From: Nostoc sp. FACHB-892
GTDB lineage: Bacteria > Cyanobacteriota > Cyanobacteriia > Cyanobacteriales > Nostocaceae
NCBI RefSeq assembly: GCF_014698795.1
Contig: NZ_JACJTR010000020.1
Location: 62,001 to 126,000, forward strand
Length of the DNA stretch: 64,000 nucleotides
Direction of reading: 5' to 3'
Shown here: positions 16,071-25,387 of the stretch, one piece after another
Numbering within the stretch: the first letter of the stretch is position 1
Layout of the letters: every line of letters starts with the position of its first letter
The notes under the pieces: model-generated
The model's input: only the letters and a program-made list of their open reading frames with translations
Databases searched by the model: none
Told to the model about the DNA's origin: nothing
Position numbers and translations under genes: made by a program

Positions 16071-18782
16071 GTGGCTGTTGCAGTTGAAAAATTAATAACA
16101 TCGGATATTTTAAAACCAGGACGTTACCTGGGTAATGAGCGTTTAGCAGTACATAAAGCTTGGGATACGGCAGCAATACGCTGGGTATTAACTTACCCAG
16201 AAGTATATGAAGTCGGTGCATCCAATTTAGGGCACATCATTCTCTATAACATCTTGAATGCCCAACCGCGTCAATTGTGCGATCGCGCCTACCTACCAGG
16301 GCAAGACCTGGCAACCAAACTACGCGAAACCAATACGCCATTGTTTGCGGTAGAGTCAAAGCGATCGCTCACAGAATTCGACATTTTAGGCTTTAGCCTC
16401 AGTTACGAACTGGGTGCAACTAATATCTTAGAAATGTTGGATCTGGCTGGAATTCCCTTGACGTGGAAAGAAAGGCAAAAAGCAAGGGTAGCAGGGGGAG
16501 AATTTACGAATCTCCAGTCCCAATTTCCGTTGATTTTTGCTGGTGGGCAAACAGCGACATCGAATCCTGAACCTTACGCTGACTTTTTCGACTTCATCGC
16601 CCTTGGAGATGGAGAGGAATTGCTGCCAGAAATCGGTTTGGTATTGGAAGAAGGAAAACAAGCAGGATTGAGTAGGGAAGATATATTACTGGATTTGGCA
16701 CAAATACCAGGCGTGTATGTTCCCCAGTTTTACGACATGGCAGAGGGTGGCTCAGTCCATCCTCGTCGGTCAGACGTACCAAAACGAATTCTGCGACGGG
16801 TTGCAACTCCCATACCAGCATATTCCATTGGGTTAGTTCCCTACGTAGAAACGGTGCATGACCGTTTGACCATTGAAATTCGGCGCGGTTGTACTCGTGG
16901 CTGTCGCTTCTGTCAACCAGGAATGCTAACTCGACCAGCACGGGATGTAGAACCCAATAAGGTTGTAGAAGCAATTGAACAGGGGATGCGGGCAACTGGT
17001 TACAATGAGTTTTCCCTATTATCTCTGAGTTGTTCAGATTATTTATCCCTACCAGCAGTAGGGATGGAAATCAAAAATCGCTTAAAAAATGAAAACATTT
17101 CTCTGACTCTACCAAGCCAACGGGTAGACAGATTTGATGAGAATATTGCCAACATCCTTGGAGGTACGCGGCAAAGTGGACTGACTTTTGCTCCAGAAGC
17201 TGGAACTCAGCGGATGCGAGACATTGTGAATAAGGGTTTGACAAATGAAGAATTATTGCGGGGGGTAAAAACCGCTTGGGAGCAAGGCTGGGATAAAATC
17301 AAGTTGTATTTTATGATTGGCTTGCCCGGTGAGACGGATGTGGATGTTTTAGGCATTGCGGAAACAGTCAGCTGGCTACAGCGAGAATGTCGGGGCAAGG
17401 GTAGAAAACCTCTAAACTTTAACCTAACGATTTCTAACTTTACGCCCAAGCCCCATACACCATTTCAATGGCACTCAGTTTCTACCACTGAATTTAAGCG
17501 TAAACAAAACCTGTTGCGGCAAGAATTCCGTCGGATAAAGGGAGTGAAGGTAAATTTTACCGATGTTCGCATTTCGGCAATGGAAGATTTTGTGGGACGA
17601 GGCGATCGCAATTTGAGCAAAGTAGTCCGCCGCGCCTGGGAATTGGGTGCAGGTATGGATTCCTGGTATGAAAATTTAGATCAAGCTTTTAGTGCTTGGG
17701 AAGATGCGATCGCCCAAGCCGATCTAGATTGGAAATACCGCCAAATAGAAAATGGCGAATGGAATTTGTTTCACGCACAAGATCAAAATAGCTCGGAAGA
17801 CACGGAAAATGCCCAATTCCCAACTCCTAACTCCTCACTCCTAACTCCTAACTCCCCACTCCCCACTCCCCACTCCCTCGATACTCCCCTCCCTTGGGAT
17901 CATATTGATACCGGAATTGATAAAAAGTGGCTCCAAGAAGACTTGCAACGCGCCTTAGAAGCTGCGATTGTACCCGACTGCTCTTTTGAAGGTTGTTCTC
18001 ACTGTGGCGTATGTGGAACCGACTTTGGCCATAACGTCGTCATTGAATCACCTGCTATTCCGACATTCACCGGCGAGTTTGTTCCCAACACAACTAAGGC
18101 ACAAAGACTGCGAGTTTGGTTTGGCAAACAGGGTAATATGGCTTTAGTAAGTCACCTAGATTTAATCCGTCTGTTTGACCGAGTTGTGCGACGAGCAGGC
18201 TTACCAATAGCTTTCACTGGCGGGTTTCATCCAATGCCGCGGATTTCTCTAGCAACTGCTTTGGCTTTAGGAGCTACTAGTAGTGGTGAAATTGCGGATT
18301 TTGAATTAACTGTGCCAGTGTCCGTCGATATTATTCGAGAACAGTTGGTTAGGGAAATGCCCACAGACATACCTATATATAATGTGGAGCAGATAGATTT
18401 AAAAACTCCGGCAGCTACTCAACTGCTAGAAACCGCAGAATATTTAATTACCGTAGCAGCACTTGAAGAAACAATACCCATACAACAATGGCAAGAATGG
18501 ATTGATACCATCAAAGCAAAAGATGAGATTTGGTATGAGCATACAACAAAGTCAGGCAAGAGCCAGTTAATAAATCTGCGCGATCGCTTATTTGAACTGG
18601 AATTGGTAGAAACCCCTAAAAGCATTGCAGAATCTATATCTGTTATCCGTTATGTAGGTAGCTATCGCCAAGATGGTTTTCTATTGCGTCCTGAACAAAT
18701 CCTGTTTATGCTAAGGATAGTGGCTAATGTAGAATTTCAACTCCTGCACATCCACCGCAATCGGCTAATTTTAGGGGTATAA
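16071..18782 (+). CDS. B12-binding radical SAM protein fused to a DUF2344 domain (TIGR03960/TIGR03936 type)
   Basis: 903 residues with a GTG start. The first 200 hold a B12-binding-like domain (EVYEVGASNLGHIILYNILN, then YADFFDFIALGDGEELLPE). The radical SAM core has RRGCTRGCRFCQPGM at about 270-284 (CX3CX2C). Residues about 690-900 form the DUF2344 domain (LRVWFGKQGNMALVSHLDLI), which is a separate protein in many bacteria. Between them, around 640-660, is a CSHCGVCG cluster. Residues about 580-603 are not family-like and come from an intergenic repeat. The function is unproven; a tRNA or cofactor modification is often suggested. It is monocistronic. Confidence 0.9.
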   Translation: MAVAVEKLITSDILKPGRYLGNERLAVHKAWDTAAIRWVLTYPEVYEVGASNLGHIILYNILNAQPRQLCDRAYLPGQDLATKLRETNTPLFAVESKRSLTEFDILGFSLSYELGATNILEMLDLAGIPLTWKERQKARVAGGEFTNLQSQFPLIFAGGQTATSNPEPYADFFDFIALGDGEELLPEIGLVLEEGKQAGLSREDILLDLAQIPGVYVPQFYDMAEGGSVHPRRSDVPKRILRRVATPIPAYSIGLVPYVETVHDRLTIEIRRGCTRGCRFCQPGMLTRPARDVEPNKVVEAIEQGMRATGYNEFSLLSLSCSDYLSLPAVGMEIKNRLKNENISLTLPSQRVDRFDENIANILGGTRQSGLTFAPEAGTQRMRDIVNKGLTNEELLRGVKTAWEQGWDKIKLYFMIGLPGETDVDVLGIAETVSWLQRECRGKGRKPLNFNLTISNFTPKPHTPFQWHSVSTTEFKRKQNLLRQEFRRIKGVKVNFTDVRISAMEDFVGRGDRNLSKVVRRAWELGAGMDSWYENLDQAFSAWEDAIAQADLDWKYRQIENGEWNLFHAQDQNSSEDTENAQFPTPNSSLLTPNSPLPTPHSLDTPLPWDHIDTGIDKKWLQEDLQRALEAAIVPDCSFEGCSHCGVCGTDFGHNVVIESPAIPTFTGEFVPNTTKAQRLRVWFGKQGNMALVSHLDLIRLFDRVVRRAGLPIAFTGGFHPMPRISLATALALGATSSGEIADFELTVPVSVDIIREQLVREMPTDIPIYNVEQIDLKTPAATQLLETAEYLITVAALEETIPIQQWQEWIDTIKAKDEIWYEHTTKSGKSQLINLRDRLFELELVETPKSIAESISVIRYVGSYRQDGFLLRPEQILFMLRIVANVEFQLLHIHRNRLILGV
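17808..17880. repeat. Heptad repeat embedded in the radical SAM/DUF2344 reading frame
   Basis: About 70 bp of CCTAACT and CCCCACT units, the complement of the intergenic GTTAGGA and GTGGGGA repeats, lie in frame within the preceding gene. They encode a Pro/Ser/Thr/Asn-rich linker (NSSLLTPNSPLPTP) between the radical SAM core and the C-terminal domain. Confidence 0.85.
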
Positions 18783-19634
18783 TCCTTGTAGGGCAGCTTG
18801 CTAGTAGCTGTCCTAAAATGGCATACGTCGGAATTGATTTTTAGCAAGGTTGCGTTAGAATGGGGTGAAGAGAAATTTTCTGACGCTGCATTGAATTAGC
18901 TGATTCACTACCCTGGTGTTCAGGGAGCGAAAGCAAAGATATTAGAGTGCAACTTCTAGGATTTTATCCCAGACAAACTGAGGCAGATTAAAGAACACAC
19001 TCTCTCTATAGCTACCTTGTGAATCAGTAATTAACAGCAGGCTCGGTTAGCTTCTCTAAATCCATGCTTTTTAAACAACTGCTGAATGTTCAATCCACAG
19101 GAGTGCCCAAGAGCTAGTGAGCTACTTTTCTAGAGTTGTTCGCCCTTGGCGTTCCCGTAGGGTAAACAACTGTCATCAGTTAGGCCGAATTTGCAGACGT
19201 TCACATACGCGCAAAGCGCGGCTTAAATTAAAGTAGGGTAGCAGCTGGCGTTGCTGAGTATAACCCTAAGGATAAATCCGGGGAATGGAAAATAGAAATA
19301 GTTTCTTTTTCTTAACGACATCAGTAGAACACTCTCAAATGAAGCTTCCTGAGTTAAAAACTCACTCAGGATTCGGAACTTTCAACTCAAAACTCTCTTT
19401 ATTGAGGGTATTGCATCATAAATCAACCACGGACGGTTGATTTAATTGCTTAAACATGCAGCTGTTCTGGAATAATCCGCCGTAAAAATGCTCTTAAGAG
19501 CGCCAATAGCTATTTAATTTAGAAGCTCACGTTTGCGATTTTTATTATCAGTAGCGCCTTTTGAGGGTTGCAGGGGCAACAAAGGTAAAACAAACCTCCA
19601 GACCTATTGGTGCTGCCAATTTTGAGGAAATTGA
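18783..19634. other. Long rne upstream region with repeats
   Basis: 852 bp without a gene. AGGGCAGCT/AGCTGTCCT (18790-18814) forms a stem after the radical SAM gene but lacks a T-run. A GCGTTCCCGTAGGGT palindromic motif lies near 19150. The last 300 bp are rich in hairpins and probably form the rne leader. Confidence 0.6.
19347..19620 (+). promoter_or_regulatory. Structured leader upstream of rne
   Basis: Four stems in order: TCCTGAGT/ACTCAGGA (19347-19371), AAATCAACC/GGTTGATTT (19420-19443), the 12-bp palindrome GCTCTTAAGAGC (19490-19501) and ATTGG/CCAAT (19606-19620). The last sits just before the GAGG ribosome site at 19624-19627. RNase E commonly controls its own mRNA through the 5' leader, so this may be a feedback target. 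The transcription start is unknown. Confidence 0.5.
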
Positions 19635-21764
19635 ATGCCAAAACAAATTATCATCGCGGAGCAGCACCAAATTGCTGCTGTCTTTTCTGAAGATCAAATA
19701 CAGGAACTAGTTGTTGCTACAGGTCATCACCAAATAGGTGATATCTACTTAGGAGTAGTAGAAAACGTATTGCCTGGGATAGATGCGGCTTTTGTCAATA
19801 TTGGTGACCCAGAGCGCAACGGTTTTATTCACGTCACCGACTTGGGACCATTGAAGCTAAAGCGTACCGCAGCAGCAATTACAGAATTACTAACACCACA
19901 ACAGAAAGTTTTGGTGCAAGTAATGAAAGAGCCAACGGGGACAAAAGGGCCCAGGCTCACGGGTAACATCACCTTACCCGGACGTTATGTAGTACTGATG
20001 CCCTATGGTAGAGGCGTAAATTTATCCCGACGAATTAAAAGTGAAAGTGAGCGCAACCGCTTGCGGGCACTGGCAATTTTGGTCAAACCGGCGGGAATGG
20101 GTTTGCTTGTGCGCACAGAAGCCGAAGGCAAACCCGAAGAAGCGATTATGGAAGATTTGGAATTGCTGCAAAAGCAATGGGAGGCCATCCAGCAGGAAGC
20201 GCATTCCACTCGTGCTCCAGCCCTACTCAACCGTGACGATGACTTCATTCAGCGCGTATTGCGGGATATGTACGGCGCGGATGTCAACCGGATTGTCGTT
20301 GATTCCAGTACTGGTTTGAAGCGCGTAAAGCAGTACTTACAGAACTGGAGTGGAGGTCAAACACCGCAAGGATTGTTGATTGACCATCATCGCGATCGCT
20401 CCCCAATTCTAGAGTATTTCCGCATCAGTGCCGCGATTCGAGAAGCCCTCAAACCGAGAGTAGACCTACCTTCGGGAGGCTACATCATCATTGAGCCGAC
20501 AGAGGCATTAACCGTAATTGATGTTAACTCAGGTTCCTTCACGCGATCGGCAACAGCTAGAGAAACAGTTTTGTGGACAAACTGCGAAGCTGCAACAGAA
20601 ATTGCTCGCCAGTTGCGTCTGCGGAATATTGCCGGAGTGATCGTTGTTGATTTTATTGATATGGAATCACGACGTGACCAACTACAAGTTCTCGAACACT
20701 TTAATAAAGCACTCAAAGCAGACAAAGCTCGTCCGCAGATTGCCCAATTAACCGAACTGGGTTTAGTAGAACTGACTCGCAAACGTCAGGGTCAAAACAT
20801 TTACGAATTGTTTGGTGAAACTTGTCCCACCTGTGGCGGTTTAGGACATACCGTGCGTCTGCCTGGAGAAATCGAAAACCGATTACCAATACCAGCAGAA
20901 ACACCAGAGCGTGAGCGTGAGCGTTTTGTGTCCTTGCCTCACCGAGAACCACGTCAGCCGGCTGCCCGCATCCCAGAACCACGAGAAACCTATGATGGAT
21001 TTGGGGAAACATTTGACAGCGACTCAGAATTGAGTAATTTAAATCTGATCAATCATCCTAGTTATCAAGACCTTAATGATAATAAGCGTCGTACCCGCAC
21101 TCGCCGCAGTCGAATTGGCATCAATGGGTTAAACGGGAAAGATGAAGCTCGGGTTGTAGCCAATCCACTGCCTTTTGTTAATGAGCCAGACTTAGACCTT
21201 GATGTTGAACCAGAACTAGGAGTTGCACCAGATTTCCCCTCGCCCACCCTTGGTAAACCAGGTTGGAGTGAAAGAGTAGAGCGCACTGTAGAGCGTACTA
21301 AAATTATCAAGGCAGAGCCAGTCAAACCAGTGGTAGAACCACCGGAGATTAGGACTGTAGAAATGAGCCTTCAAGAACAGGATATGTTTGCTTTGATGGG
21401 AATATCTCCCTTAGTGAAGTTAGACCAAGAGGTTAAAAACACCAAGTCTGTGATTATTAACGTGATTCAGCCTGGTCAAATGCCAACGGCTCCAACTGAA
21501 TCAACCTCAGAATCAACTACTACCCAAAAAGTAACACCAGAAGTAATTGTAACCAAAGTACCAATTCCAAAAGTTATTGAGCCAGAACAAAAATCTTTGA
21601 TAGAAGAGGCAACTGAACCATCTGAGTTGACTGCTAGCCCCTCGGAACGTTTCCCTACAAAAGCTTTCGCCGCCAACGCCATCGCAGATGAAAATGATGC
21701 GAACAGCGCCGCCACTGCTAGCCGTCGCCGCCGCCGTCGTTCCTCAGCGATCGAGGATAATTAA
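19635..21764 (+). CDS. rne: Ribonuclease E/G
   Basis: 709 residues. Residues about 30-115 are an S1 RNA-binding domain (DIYLGVVENVLPGIDAAFVN). The catalytic core carries the metal-binding aspartates in VIDVNSGSFT (about 295-304) and VVDFIDMESRRD (about 336-347), and CPTCGG at about 397-402 is the zinc-link. After residue 440 the protein is a disordered linker. It ends with RRRRRRSSA, the cyanobacterial nonapeptide reported to bind polynucleotide phosphorylase. The enzyme makes single-strand cuts in mRNA decay and rRNA maturation. A GAGG ribosome site precedes the ATG, and rnhB follows 8 bp later as an operon. Confidence 0.97.
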   Translation: MPKQIIIAEQHQIAAVFSEDQIQELVVATGHHQIGDIYLGVVENVLPGIDAAFVNIGDPERNGFIHVTDLGPLKLKRTAAAITELLTPQQKVLVQVMKEPTGTKGPRLTGNITLPGRYVVLMPYGRGVNLSRRIKSESERNRLRALAILVKPAGMGLLVRTEAEGKPEEAIMEDLELLQKQWEAIQQEAHSTRAPALLNRDDDFIQRVLRDMYGADVNRIVVDSSTGLKRVKQYLQNWSGGQTPQGLLIDHHRDRSPILEYFRISAAIREALKPRVDLPSGGYIIIEPTEALTVIDVNSGSFTRSATARETVLWTNCEAATEIARQLRLRNIAGVIVVDFIDMESRRDQLQVLEHFNKALKADKARPQIAQLTELGLVELTRKRQGQNIYELFGETCPTCGGLGHTVRLPGEIENRLPIPAETPERERERFVSLPHREPRQPAARIPEPRETYDGFGETFDSDSELSNLNLINHPSYQDLNDNKRRTRTRRSRIGINGLNGKDEARVVANPLPFVNEPDLDLDVEPELGVAPDFPSPTLGKPGWSERVERTVERTKIIKAEPVKPVVEPPEIRTVEMSLQEQDMFALMGISPLVKLDQEVKNTKSVIINVIQPGQMPTAPTESTSESTTTQKVTPEVIVTKVPIPKVIEPEQKSLIEEATEPSELTASPSERFPTKAFAANAIADENDANSAATASRRRRRRSSAIEDN

Positions 21765-21772
21765 TTTGCCTT

Positions 21773-22429
21773 ATGGTAGAAACGTCACCAACGCCTTTGG
21801 AACAATCCAATTGGCTGGAGTTTTCTACCTTGTCAGGGATTCCAGGATTGGTTGCAGGTGTGGATGAAGTAGGGCGAGGTGCTCTATTTGGCCCTGTGGT
21901 GGCGGCAGCAGTGATCCTACCAGATCATGCTTTGCCAATACTGATGGCAGCTAAAATTAAAGACAGTAAAAAGTTATCTAGTTCGCGTAGAACTCAGCTA
22001 GCGCAGCAAATTTGTGGGCTGGCTATAGACTGGAAAATTGGGTTTGCTTCTACTGCCGAAATTGACAAGATAAATATTTTGCAAGCGACACTATTAGCAA
22101 TGAAGCGGGCTGTACTGAAGTTAAAGGTACAGCCTGCAATTTGCTTGGTTGATGGCAATCAGTCAATCAAAGACTTGTTATTGCCACAACAAACAATAGT
22201 TAAGGGCGACGAGCGATCGCTCGCTATTGCCTCTGCTAGTATTGTTGCCAAGGTTTGGCGTGACGAACTAGTACTGCGTCTAGCATTAAAATACCCTATG
22301 TACAACCTGGAGCGTAACAAGGGTTATGCTAGCCAGCGGCATTTGCTAGCTCTGCAACAATACGGCCCTTCGCCCTTACATCGTCAGTCTTTTCGTCCTT
22401 GCCAAATCAAAATACCGAACGCTGAGTAA
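21773..22429 (+). CDS. rnhB: Ribonuclease HII
   Basis: 218 residues. The GVDEVGRGALFGPVVAAAVIL block supplies the first acidic catalytic residues, KDSKKLS follows, and CLVDGN and SIVAKVWRD give the others. RNase HII removes RNA from RNA-DNA hybrids and single ribonucleotides from DNA. The rne-rnhB pairing is seen in other cyanobacteria. Its last codons (AAC GCT GAG TAA) lie in the left arm of a large palindrome shared with the convergent gene. The start at 21773 is 8 bp after the rne stop. Confidence 0.96.
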   Translation: MVETSPTPLEQSNWLEFSTLSGIPGLVAGVDEVGRGALFGPVVAAAVILPDHALPILMAAKIKDSKKLSSSRRTQLAQQICGLAIDWKIGFASTAEIDKINILQATLLAMKRAVLKLKVQPAICLVDGNQSIKDLLLPQQTIVKGDERSLAIASASIVAKVWRDELVLRLALKYPMYNLERNKGYASQRHLLALQQYGPSPLHRQSFRPCQIKIPNAE

Positions 22430-22450
22430 TTATTTAATTACTCAGCGTTC
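22417..22450. terminator. 34-bp palindrome spanning the stops of rnhB and the DUF1997 gene
   Basis: GAACGCTGAGTAATTA (22417-22432) is perfectly inverted at 22435-22450 with a two-base centre. Each arm contains a stop codon (rnhB 22427-22429; DUF1997 gene 22438-22440), so both proteins end in Asn-Ala-Glu. It probably works as a bidirectional terminator or mRNA 3' end, though no long T-run follows either arm. Confidence 0.75.
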
Positions 22451-23025
22451 AGGATTGGCAATTCAGTATTGTCATCGTCAAATCCTCTATCTCTCGTTTG
22501 TGATACCACCCAGTAGCGATAATCCGCCAAAAGTTGATTTAATAAGCGTTGCTTCACCGACAACAGCACGCTTTTGAGCAAACCATTGCCAGTAGCTTCT
22601 AAAATCGGCTTGGGAGTAAAAGAAAATGGCGGTGGCAAATCCACCAACACTTCTAAATCAGCTTTTCCTTGCAGGCGAGTGCCAGTACTTGACTCTTTAG
22701 GAGACAAATGCCCTTTTAAATTGAGAGCAAAGCGCTGGTTAATATACTCGAAACCCAGTATTTCACAGCCGAGCGATCGCAAATTAATTATTCCATTTGA
22801 TTCTGCCCAAACTCTCATGTCTACAGTAGGTTGAATACTCAATGACATAAAAGTTAACGGACGCATTTTCAAGCGAAATACTTCCTCAGAAAGCTGCTCA
22901 ATCCGACTGTTATCAGCCAAAGCCTTAACCAGACGTTGAGGCTGGCGTAAGTAGTGCTGAATGGGAATAGGCTGCTCTGGAACAGCGATTTCAACCGATT
23001 GGGAGGCAGTAAACCGGGTAGCCAT
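22438..23025 (-). CDS. DUF1997 family protein
   Basis: 195 residues. The middle (EEVFRLKMRPLTFMSLSIQP, then FEYINQRFALNLKGHL) and the region around KADLEVLVDLPPPFSFTPK match DUF1997, found in cyanobacteria and chloroplasts. The alternating hydrophobic strands and a later helix suggest an SRPBCC-like, lipid- or pigment-binding fold, which is inference. No signal or membrane span. The stop overlaps the palindrome shared with rnhB. It is transcribed towards rnhB from its own promoter in the 23.0-23.6 kb gap. Confidence 0.85.
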   Translation of the reverse strand: MATRFTASQSVEIAVPEQPIPIQHYLRQPQRLVKALADNSRIEQLSEEVFRLKMRPLTFMSLSIQPTVDMRVWAESNGIINLRSLGCEILGFEYINQRFALNLKGHLSPKESSTGTRLQGKADLEVLVDLPPPFSFTPKPILEATGNGLLKSVLLSVKQRLLNQLLADYRYWVVSQTRDRGFDDDNTELPILNAE

Positions 23026-23593
23026 GAGCGAATAAAAATATCTGTTTCTTAATTTTAATATTTTTTAATAAATTAAAGCTGATTATTGAAAAGTACAAAA
23101 TTTCTTGAACATAAAAATGATTGTTGCTTATCAGCTATACATCACTAGCAAAAAGTTGGTACGCTGATCACTATCTTTAGTTCAATAAATATAGATTAGA
23201 ATTTAAGCCTTGACACAAAAACCAGAGTATGCGTGAGTATTAAGTCAGAAACCAATATGATTGCTTTTAAATTTTTTAGAAGAATTTAGCAACAAAACTG
23301 CCAGGAAATCTATTCGCTAGAAAGTTGATTTCCATAACTTGTTTTCCTCGATATTTATTTCGGTCTATTAGTTCAGTGCGTAAATTTTAGAGATAACAGT
23401 GTTTAGTAAGAGTAGATGTTGGATATATAGCAATTCTAAATGAGTCGTGAAAATCTCCCATTCTTCTCTCTGTGTTCTCTGCGCCTCTGCGGTTAATTTA
23501 TTTTTACAAATAATTTAGAACTGCTATATTTGCCAAATCCAAAATATCATAATCTCTGTTTACGCATTAAACTTGTAACTCAAGGCTAAAAGG
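23026..23593. other. Divergent intergenic region carrying a MITE-like element
   Basis: AT-rich promoter region between the DUF1997 gene and pheA. The only structured object is the 105-bp element at 23425-23529. Confidence 0.6.
23425..23529. mobile_element. MITE-like element with 17-bp terminal inverted repeats
   Basis: ATATAGCAATTCTAAAT (23425-23441) and ATTTAGAACTGCTATAT (23513-23529) are inverted copies with one mismatch. They enclose the CTCTGCGCC-type dispersed repeat (about 23452-23507), also present without these ends at 9718-9769. It has no coding capacity, so any movement would need a transposase elsewhere. It lies 64 bp upstream of pheA. Confidence 0.7.
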
Positions 23594-24469
23594 ATGACTT
23601 TATTGATCGCACATTTAGGACCTCCTGGCACTTATGCAGAACAAGCAGCTAATTTTTATGCCAACTGGCTAACCAAAAGTACAGGAGTTGAAGCTACATT
23701 ATCTCCCTATCCCACCATCTCCCAGTCACTGCACGCCGTTGCAGATGGTCAATCCCACTTAGCTGTTGTGCCAGTGGAAAATTCTATTGAAGGGAGTGTT
23801 ACCACAACACTGGATACACTGTGGCAGTTAGACAGCTTGCGAATTCAGTTGGCTTTGGTATTACCCATTGCCCATATGTTAATTTCTTGCGCGTCTAGCT
23901 TAGATAAGATTAAAACTGTTTACTCTCACCCGCAAGCTTTGGCACAATGCCAGGGATGGTTAGAGCAGTTTCTTCCGACTGTACAGATTATTCCCAGCAA
24001 TTCTACAACTGAAGCACTACAGCGATTGGAAGAAGAAACAACAATAGCAGCGATCGCTTCTAGTAGAGCCGCTCAACTATACAACCTGCCAATACTTGCT
24101 AGCGGCATCAACGACTATCCAGAAAACTGTACTCGTTTTTGGGTAGTAAGTCAGGGTGAAGTGAACGCTGGATATCAAGCATCAACAACAAATGCTAGCC
24201 ACACATCGCTGGCTTTTAGTATGCCTACCAACACACCCGGAGCATTGGTCAAACCTTTACAAATATTTGCTCAACTAGGAATTAATCTCAGCCGGATTGA
24301 ATCTCGTCCGACGAAGCGATCGCTAGGCGAATACTTATTTTTTATGGATTTAGAAGCGGATGCCAAGGAAACACAAATGCAATCTGCTTTAGCAGAATTA
24401 ACTATCCACACAGAGATTTTAAAAATTCTTGGCGCTTACAATGTTTTGCCGATCAGCGCTTTTACTTGA
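23594..24469 (+). CDS. pheA: Prephenate dehydratase
   Basis: 291 residues, a stand-alone enzyme without chorismate mutase. The catalytic domain shows GPPGTYAEQAA, VPVENSIEGSVTTTLDTLW, NSTTEAL and the ENCTRFWVV block. From about residue 205 an ACT domain (TPGALVKPLQIFAQLGINLS, then IESRPTK and LGEYLFFMDL) provides phenylalanine feedback. It converts prephenate to phenylpyruvate in Phe biosynthesis. The ATG start follows a purine-rich AAGGAT (aaaaggatg). It is transcribed alone. Confidence 0.97.
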   Translation: MTLLIAHLGPPGTYAEQAANFYANWLTKSTGVEATLSPYPTISQSLHAVADGQSHLAVVPVENSIEGSVTTTLDTLWQLDSLRIQLALVLPIAHMLISCASSLDKIKTVYSHPQALAQCQGWLEQFLPTVQIIPSNSTTEALQRLEEETTIAAIASSRAAQLYNLPILASGINDYPENCTRFWVVSQGEVNAGYQASTTNASHTSLAFSMPTNTPGALVKPLQIFAQLGINLSRIESRPTKRSLGEYLFFMDLEADAKETQMQSALAELTIHTEILKILGAYNVLPISAFT

Positions 24470-24541
24470 GGAGTTAAGAGTTAAGAATTACGAGCTAACA
24501 AGCTTGGACAATTTCCGTTAATAAATCTACCGTCGCCGTTG

Positions 24542-24615
24542 GTTTCGACTTCACTGAACCAACTAAGGGATTGAGAGTTGAGCCTTTCCGTAGCGTCTTA
24601 CAGAGAAGTCGAAAC
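24542..24615. repeat. Inverted repeat with TTCCGTAGCGTC motif
   Basis: GTTTCGACTTC (24542-24552) and GAAGTCGAAAC (24605-24615) are perfect 11-bp inverted copies. The interior contains TTCCGTAGCGTCTTACAGAG, similar to repeats common in Nostoc. It lies between convergent pheA and the Lon-domain gene. Confidence 0.65.
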
Positions 24616-24739
24616 TCGTCAACCTGGGTATATTCTTTGTCAGAAATCACCTTAGTTATCAGTTATCAACTAGAGAATATAAATTATTTTTTGTTATTTC
24701 TTCCTAACTCCTAACTTCTCAGTTCTAACTGCTCACTCA

Positions 24740-25387
24740 TCACTTTTCATTAAATGTGTCTTTAAGAACAGCGCGAGCTGCCAAGTGATTACGAGTAGAG
24801 GTTAAAATTTCTGCTTCCCGCTCTAAACGAGTTGCAGTATCTTGCATTTCTAACAACAATTGCTGCTCTGCAGCAACACCGTAAAGATTACTAGCTACCC
24901 AATAAGATAACTCTGTTGGTAGGTCAGGCAAATCTTCTGGTAGTTCGATATTTTGCTCGGTTAATTTACTTGACAGACGCACAACATCTCGCAGTAGTTG
25001 TTCTACCTCAGAAGACAAAGGTCGCAAATCTTTTGTGGGTGGTTGATCTTCAATCCACTCAACTAAGCCAACGCGGTATGGCTTTTCACGAACATACTCT
25101 AACACACGGAATCTTTGCTGCCCTAACGTCAACATCTTGATCCGATCATCTGGCAATCGTTGATGATGAACGATTTCGGCACAGCAACCAGTGTTTGCAA
25201 TTGTACCTGTGGCTGGATCGAACATCAAAACACCAAACCTGCGATCGCTCTCCAGAATCGTGTTCATCATGATTCTGTAGCGAAATTCAAAGATGTGCAA
25301 AGGCAATGGTCTAGTAGGAAACAGAACTAATTCGGGTAACGGGAACAGAGGTAGTTCACGAACTGCAATTTTAGAAGATGATGTCAT
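24740..25387 (-). CDS. Lon substrate-binding (N-terminal) domain protein
   Basis: 215 residues. ELPLFPLPELVLFPTRPLPLHIFE starts the LON N-terminal fold, and RFGVLMFDP and MLTLGQQRFRVLEYV continue it. The C-terminal third is a helical bundle. There is no ATPase or protease domain, so it is a stand-alone LON-domain protein of unknown role, perhaps substrate recognition. It follows the str operon on the same strand but is separated from rpsJ by a strong terminator, so it probably has its own promoter in the 25.39-25.48 kb gap. Confidence 0.9.
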   Translation of the reverse strand: MTSSSKIAVRELPLFPLPELVLFPTRPLPLHIFEFRYRIMMNTILESDRRFGVLMFDPATGTIANTGCCAEIVHHQRLPDDRIKMLTLGQQRFRVLEYVREKPYRVGLVEWIEDQPPTKDLRPLSSEVEQLLRDVVRLSSKLTEQNIELPEDLPDLPTELSYWVASNLYGVAAEQQLLLEMQDTATRLEREAEILTSTRNHLAARAVLKDTFNEK

